Shown here: in pieces, positions 6,652 through 10,052 of the stretch
Layout of the letters: every line of letters starts with the position of its first letter
How positions within the stretch are numbered: position 1 is the stretch's first letter
NCBI GenBank assembly: GCA_007129135.1
Contig: SKWB01000338.1
Coordinates: 1-10,052, forward strand
DNA from: Halococcaceae archaeon
GTDB lineage: Archaea; Halobacteriota; Halobacteria; Halobacteriales; Halalkalicoccaceae
Reading direction: 5' to 3'
DNA length: 10,052 nucleotides
Translations under genes and position numbers: made by a program
The notes under the pieces: generated by a model
The model's database searches: none
Seen by the model: the letters and a program-made list of their open reading frames with translations, nothing else
What the model was told of the DNA's origin: nothing

Positions 6652-7253
6652 GCGGGTTCGACGAGCGCGAACGGGAGCGGATCCGCGAGGCACTGATCGC
6701 GACCGGGCGCGAGAAGTTCACCCGGCTCGGCGTGAAGAAGACGACGATCGCCGACCTCACCGAACCCGTGGGGATTGCAAACGGGACGTTCTACCGGTTT
6801 TTCGACTCGAAGGAGGAACTCTACTGGGCGGTGCTCGAGACCGAGCGGGAGGCGGTCGTCGAACGGGTGGAGGAGGCGGTAGAGGCGGCGGAGGGTCCCG
6901 AAGAGGCGATACGGGCGCTGCTCTCGGCGGTCTTCTCCGAGATCGAGACGAACCCGCTCGTGAGGGGGCTTCTCGACGACGGCGACGAACGGGCGCGGAT
7001 GGTCCGAGGCATGAGCGAGGCCGAACTGGAGGCGGCCCACCGCGAGAAGCTCTCCCACCTGCTTCCCTACGTGGAGTCCTGGTCCGACGAGGGGATCGAG
7101 TTCGAGGCCGAGCCCGAGGTCGTCGCGGGGGCGCTCCGCTCGCTCGCGTTCCTCACGCTCCACGAGGCCGAGATCGGTCCCGACTACCCCGAGGTCCGTG
7201 ACCTGCTGATCGAGAGCGTCGCGAGCGGGCTCGTCTCCGAGCGGGAAGACTGA
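6648..7253 (+). CDS. TetR/AcrR family transcriptional regulator
   Basis: This 201-residue protein is a likely dimeric repressor. The N-terminal DNA-binding domain covers about residues 7-55. Helix 1 is RIREALIATGREKFTRLG, and the helix-turn-helix is TTIADLTEPVGIANGTFYRFF (32-52), with the family's hallmark GTFYRFFDSKEELY (46-59). The rest (60-195) is alpha-helical and would form the ligand-binding and dimer domain, which is too variable to predict the ligand. The ATG at 6648 shares bases with the permease stop, so the repressor is made from the efflux operon and probably controls it in a feedback loop, with a transported compound or relative as inducer. That is inference from layout. A longer open frame exists upstream (to 6492) but overlaps the permease deeply and lacks family similarity. 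No good Shine-Dalgarno site is seen, which fits translation coupling. Confidence 0.92.
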   Translation: MSGFDERERERIREALIATGREKFTRLGVKKTTIADLTEPVGIANGTFYRFFDSKEELYWAVLETEREAVVERVEEAVEAAEGPEEAIRALLSAVFSEIETNPLVRGLLDDGDERARMVRGMSEAELEAAHREKLSHLLPYVESWSDEGIEFEAEPEVVAGALRSLAFLTLHEAEIGPDYPEVRDLLIESVASGLVSERED

Positions 7254-7267
7254 GCCGAACCGGGCCC

Positions 7268-7273
7268 GTTATG
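7268..7273 (+). promoter_or_regulatory. TATA-like element of the M24 peptidase gene
   Basis: GTTATG lies 24-29 bases before the ATG at 7297, in the 43-base gap after the TetR gene. Its position favours the ATG at 7297 over the in-frame GTG at 7282, which would be too near to it. Confidence 0.4.
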
Positions 7274-7296
7274 TCGCCGCCGTGACCAGCGTAGCT

Positions 7297-8451
7297 ATGG
7301 ATCCCGACCTCTCCGCGCTCGACGCGCTCCTCGACGAGCGCGACGCCGAGGGCTACCTGATCGACGCGAGCTCCGAACAGTCCGATCAGCTCTACCTCTC
7401 GGGTTTCGACGCCCACGACCCCTTCTTCACGCTCTACACGGGAGAGACGCACCTCCTCGTCTCCGGACTCGAGTACGGGAGAGCGAGGAAGGAGGCGCGG
7501 GCGGAGACGGTCTCGAGATACGCCGACTACGACTACCAGTACGGCTCGCCGGACGAACGCCTGCGGATGCTCGCCGACTTCCTCGCCGACCACGGCGTCT
7601 CGTCCGTACTCGCACCCGCTCGGTTCCCGCTCGCGACCGCCGACGGCCTCCGGGACCGGGAGGTCTCGGTCGAGGCCGAGACCGAGGACGTGCTCACCGA
7701 GATCCGCGCGGTGAAGACGAGCGAGGAGATCGACCACATCCGCGAGGCACAGCGGGCGAACGAGGCGGCGATGGCCGCCGCGGAGGAGCTGTTGCGAGCG
7801 GCGAGTATCGAGGACGGCCTTCTGTCCCTCGACGGGGAGGAACTCACCTCCGAACGGGTGACCAGGGAGATCGAGCGGACGCTGCTCGAACACGACCACG
7901 CGCTCGACGAGACGATCGTCGCCGGGGGCGCACAGGGCGCGGACCCCCACGACCGGGGGAGCGGGCCGCTGCCGGCGAACGAGCCGATCGTGATCGACGT
8001 CTTCCCGAGGAGCAAGGCGACGAACTACAACGCGGACATGACCCGGACGTTCGTCGTCGGCGAGCCGACCGGGGAGGCGGCGAGACGCTACGAGGTGACC
8101 GAGGAGGCGCTCGACGCGGCGCTCTCGGCGGTCGAACCGGGCGCGACCGGCGCGGCGGTCCACGACGCGGTCTGTGACGCCTACGAGGAGGCGGGCTACG
8201 CGACGCTCCGGAGCGACCCCGGCACCGAGGTCGGGTTCATCCACTCGACCGGTCACGGCATCGGCCTCGACGTCCACGAACTCCCCCGGCTCTCGCCGAG
8301 CGGCGGCGAACTCGAGCCGGGACACGTGATCACCGTCGAACCGGGGCTCTACGACCCCGAGGTGGGTGGGATGCGGATCGAGGACCTCGTCGTCGTCACC
8401 GAGGAGGGCTACGAGAACCTCACGAGCTACGAGAAGCGGTTCGTCGTCTGA
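7297..8451 (+). CDS. M24 family metallopeptidase (Xaa-Pro aminopeptidase/dipeptidase type)
   Basis: This 384-residue cytosolic enzyme should cleave the bond before proline at a peptide N-terminus, or hydrolyse Xaa-Pro dipeptides, using two metal ions. Residues 1 to about 130 form the creatinase-like N-terminal domain. Residues 135-380 are the pita-bread catalytic domain, opening with EIRAVKTSEEIDHIREAQR. All five metal ligands are present: Asp234 (VIDVFP), Asp247 (ADMTRT), His320 (STGHGIG), Glu348 (TVEPGLY) and Glu362 (MRIEDL). His218 (ADPHDR) fits the substrate-binding His. The first two ligands are 13 residues apart instead of the usual 11, with DVFPRSKATNYNAD replacing the common DxGx...GYxxD form, a variant I associate with haloarchaeal and some bacterial members. 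The start at 7297 rests on the TATA-like element at 7268. Whether it is an aminopeptidase P or a prolidase is not decided by sequence. Confidence 0.92.
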   Translation: MDPDLSALDALLDERDAEGYLIDASSEQSDQLYLSGFDAHDPFFTLYTGETHLLVSGLEYGRARKEARAETVSRYADYDYQYGSPDERLRMLADFLADHGVSSVLAPARFPLATADGLRDREVSVEAETEDVLTEIRAVKTSEEIDHIREAQRANEAAMAAAEELLRAASIEDGLLSLDGEELTSERVTREIERTLLEHDHALDETIVAGGAQGADPHDRGSGPLPANEPIVIDVFPRSKATNYNADMTRTFVVGEPTGEAARRYEVTEEALDAALSAVEPGATGAAVHDAVCDAYEEAGYATLRSDPGTEVGFIHSTGHGIGLDVHELPRLSPSGGELEPGHVITVEPGLYDPEVGGMRIEDLVVVTEEGYENLTSYEKRFVV

Positions 8452-8460
8452 GCAGGCGGC

Positions 8461-8465
8461 TTTTT
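8461..8465 (+). promoter_or_regulatory. T-run: TATA-like element of the dehydrogenase gene, possibly also end signal of the peptidase gene
   Basis: Five T within GGCTTTTTCC lie 25-29 bases before the ATG at 8490 and 10 bases after the M24 stop. The site fits a haloarchaeal TATA position, and T-runs also end transcription in archaea, so it may serve both roles in the 38-base gap. Confidence 0.35.
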
Positions 8466-8489
8466 CCGATCCCCAGCCCTCGAACCCGC

Positions 8490-9239
8490 ATGGATCTGAC
8501 CGATCGGGTCGTGCTGATCACGGGCGCGGGCGCCGGCATCGGGAAGGCGACCGCGGAGTGCTGTGCGGACCACGGGGCGGAAGTCGTCGTCACCGACGTC
8601 GACGGCGAGGCTGCCCGTGCGGTGGCCGAGGGGATCGACGCGGAGAGCGCACGCCTCGACGTTCGCGACTCCGAGCGCTTCGAGGCGACGATCGAGGAGA
8701 CGGTCTCGGCGTTCGGACGGATCGACGGCCTCGTGAACAACGCGGGGATCGGTCAGCCACCGGGCCCGGTCGAGGAGATAGACGAGAGGACCCGCGACGA
8801 GGTGTTCGGCGTGAACCTCTACGGCACCTGGAACGGGACGAGGGCGGTGATCCCGTACATGAAAGAGCAGGGGTCCGGCGCGATCGTGAACGTCTCCTCG
8901 CTCGCTGGGAAGACCGGGCTGGCGAACTTCTCGGCGTACTCGCTCACGAAGGGGGCGGTCCTGAACTTCACGCGGGCGGTGGCGACCGAACTCGGTCCGC
9001 ACGGCGTGCGGGCGAACTCGGTCTGTCCGGGTTTCGTCGAGACCGCGCTCTCCGAGAGCTACTTCGCGGCCTCCGGTGATCCCGACCGGGCACGGAAGCG
9101 GATGGAGGCGAGCTACCCGCTGAAGCGACTCGGCGAACCGGAGGAGGTCGCCGAGCCGATCGTCTTCCTGCTCAGCGAGCGCGCCTCCTACGTCACCGGC
9201 CACGGCTTCACGATCGACGGGGGCTACTCGGCGGGGTAG
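8490..9239 (+). CDS. SDR family NAD(P)-dependent oxidoreductase (FabG-like)
   Basis: This is a 249-residue classical short-chain dehydrogenase/reductase, of usual length, cytosolic and probably tetrameric. It interconverts an alcohol and a ketone with a nicotinamide cofactor. The Rossmann motif TGAGAGIG is at 11-18. Asp36 at the end of the second strand (VVVTDVDG) favours NAD(H) over NADP(H). LDVRD (56-60) binds the adenine ring, NNAG is at 83-86, and the catalytic tetrad is Asn109, Ser137, Tyr150 and Lys154 (YSLTK). CPGFVETAL (179-187) and the C-terminal VTGHGFTIDGGYSAG complete the pattern. It resembles FabG-type 3-oxoacyl reductases and sugar or alcohol dehydrogenases, which share these motifs, so the substrate is open. 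The start has a T-run 25-29 bases upstream. Neighbours do not reveal a pathway; the gap to tyrA is 41 bases and both could be read from one mRNA. Confidence 0.93.
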   Translation: MDLTDRVVLITGAGAGIGKATAECCADHGAEVVVTDVDGEAARAVAEGIDAESARLDVRDSERFEATIEETVSAFGRIDGLVNNAGIGQPPGPVEEIDERTRDEVFGVNLYGTWNGTRAVIPYMKEQGSGAIVNVSSLAGKTGLANFSAYSLTKGAVLNFTRAVATELGPHGVRANSVCPGFVETALSESYFAASGDPDRARKRMEASYPLKRLGEPEEVAEPIVFLLSERASYVTGHGFTIDGGYSAG

Positions 9240-9250
9240 GTCCGAACCGG

Positions 9251-9254
9251 TTTT
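9251..9254 (+). promoter_or_regulatory. T-run, TATA-like element of tyrA
   Basis: TTTT within CCGGTTTTGCC lies 27-30 bases before the ATG at 9281 and 12 bases after the dehydrogenase stop. Position fits a TATA box for a leaderless mRNA; a terminator role for the upstream gene is equally possible. Confidence 0.3.
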
Positions 9255-9280
9255 GCCTGCGGCGCGGGAAAGGCGGGTGA

Positions 9281-10045
9281 ATGAGACTGCTGATCGTCGG
9301 GGCGGGGGCGATGGGGCGCTGGTTCGCGGAGGCGGTCGCCGCGGACGAGGACGAGGTCGCGTTCGCCGACGTGGACCGCGCGGCCGCCGAGCGTGCGGCC
9401 GAGGAGGAGGGGGGAAGAGCGGTCGCGCTCGACGACGAGGGGGGGTTCGACGCACTCTGTGTCGCGGTGCCGCTCTCGGCCGCGCCCGAGGCGATCGAGG
9501 AGCACGCCCCGCGGGCGACGGCGGCCGTCTTCGACGTGAGCGGTGCGATGTGCGACCCGGTGGAGGCGATGCGTGCGGCCGCTCCGGACCGCGAACGGGC
9601 GAGCCTCCACCCACTGTTCGCCCCGGGGAACGAGCCGGGGAGCGTTCCTGTGGTCGTCGACGAGGGCGGGCCGGTAACGGAGGAGGTGCTCTCGCGGATC
9701 GAGGCGCGAGGGAACGCGGTCGTCGAGACCACGCCCGAGGAACACGACCGGGCGATGGAGACGATCCAGGCGAAGGCCCACGCCGCGGTGCTCGCCTACG
9801 CGCTCTCGCGCGAGCGGGTCCCCGAGGGGTTCGAGACGCCGGTCTCCAGGGGCCTCGACGACCTCGCCGAGACCGTGACCGGAGGGACGCCACACGTCTA
9901 CGGCGAGATCCAGGCGGCGTTCGACGGCGCGGAGGACGTCGCGAGCGCGGCGGAGCGGATCGCCGAGGCCGACGGGGAGGCGTTCGAGGCGCTCTACCGC
10001 GAGGCGGGGACGAGAGCGCGACGGGACGATCCGGGAGCGCGATGA
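9281..10045 (+). CDS. tyrA: Prephenate dehydrogenase (TyrA type)
   Basis: This 254-residue enzyme oxidises and decarboxylates prephenate to 4-hydroxyphenylpyruvate, the tyrosine branch after chorismate. The Rossmann N-terminus has VGAGAMGRWFAE at 6-17 and Asp30 at the end of the second strand (FADVD), suggesting NAD(H). SLHPLFAPG at 108-116 is the family's active-site HPxFxP stretch, with His110 as the likely catalytic or substrate-binding His. The helical C-terminal domain carries EEHDRAMETIQAKAH (153-167), the conserved HDxxMAxxQxLxH form. Neither a chorismate mutase nor an ACT domain is present, so it is a stand-alone form, about 250 residues, as I would expect in haloarchaea. Arogenate could be the substrate instead; sequence does not decide. 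aroA lies 6 kb away on the other strand. The stop overlaps a further ATG (ATGA at 10042-10045), suggesting a following co-translated gene. Confidence 0.9.
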   Translation: MRLLIVGAGAMGRWFAEAVAADEDEVAFADVDRAAAERAAEEEGGRAVALDDEGGFDALCVAVPLSAAPEAIEEHAPRATAAVFDVSGAMCDPVEAMRAAAPDRERASLHPLFAPGNEPGSVPVVVDEGGPVTEEVLSRIEARGNAVVETTPEEHDRAMETIQAKAHAAVLAYALSRERVPEGFETPVSRGLDDLAETVTGGTPHVYGEIQAAFDGAEDVASAAERIAEADGEAFEALYREAGTRARRDDPGAR

Positions 10046-10052
10046 CGCCCGA
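10042..10052 (+). CDS. Possible start of the next gene, cut by the right edge
   Basis: An ATG at 10042 overlaps the tyrA stop in the ATGA arrangement common for coupled haloarchaeal genes. GGGAG at 10033-10037 could serve as a weak Shine-Dalgarno site four bases before it. Only Met-Thr-Pro can be read before the window ends, so neither identity nor existence is certain. Confidence 0.35.

Noticed and set aside
8427..9893. Minus-strand open frame of 488 codons opposite the dehydrogenase and tyrA
   Set aside because: It spans two well-supported genes in the opposite sense and is mostly Arg/Pro/Ser low complexity in its first part; third-position G/C bias explains its openness.
1..10052. tRNA, rRNA, CRISPR, insertion sequence or defence-system genes
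   Set aside because: I found no tRNA-like folds with conserved loops, no regularly spaced repeats, no transposase or integrase motifs and no nuclease, toxin or other defence-type proteins.

Overview
The window looks like chromosomal DNA from a halophilic archaeon (class Halobacteria). It is strongly G+C-rich with G/C at most third codon positions, and the predicted proteins are rich in Asp and Glu. Several genes start directly behind an A/T-rich element about 25-30 bases upstream, the usual layout of haloarchaeal leaderless transcripts. The left-edge protein has a twin-arginine lipoprotein signal, which is also common in this group. Assignment to a genus is not possible from the sequence alone.

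Layout, left to right. On the minus strand: the N-terminal part of a Tat-type lipoprotein that runs off the left edge (start at 409), a cytosolic alkaline-phosphatase-superfamily phosphodiesterase (499-1743), and aroA for EPSP synthase (1846-3120). A conserved-looking small haloarchaeal protein of unknown function (3202-3642, plus) diverges from aroA. Its 3' end overlaps by 23 bases the convergent gene for an AI-2E family membrane protein (3620-4828, minus). From a shared intergenic region, a plus-strand cassette diverges: ABC ATPase (start judged to be 4929), ABC-2 type permease (5854) and TetR-type repressor (6648). These three overlap by 8 and 4 bases and are almost certainly one operon. 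Then come three plus-strand genes separated by about 40 bases each: an M24 (Xaa-Pro type) metallopeptidase (7297), an NAD-type short-chain dehydrogenase (8490) and a TyrA-type prephenate dehydrogenase (9281). A further start codon overlaps the tyrA stop at the right edge.

How the genes fit together. aroA (chorismate pathway) and tyrA (tyrosine branch) are two steps of aromatic amino acid synthesis, about 6 kb apart on opposite strands. The ABC/TetR cassette reads as a self-regulated export system with an unknown substrate. The other genes look like housekeeping or accessory single genes.

Coding density is high. No gap without a gene exceeds about 110 bases. I see no rRNA, tRNA, CRISPR array, insertion sequence, integrase or attachment repeat. 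I did not find a convincing undescribed multi-gene system; the findings are second-look items of modest interest.
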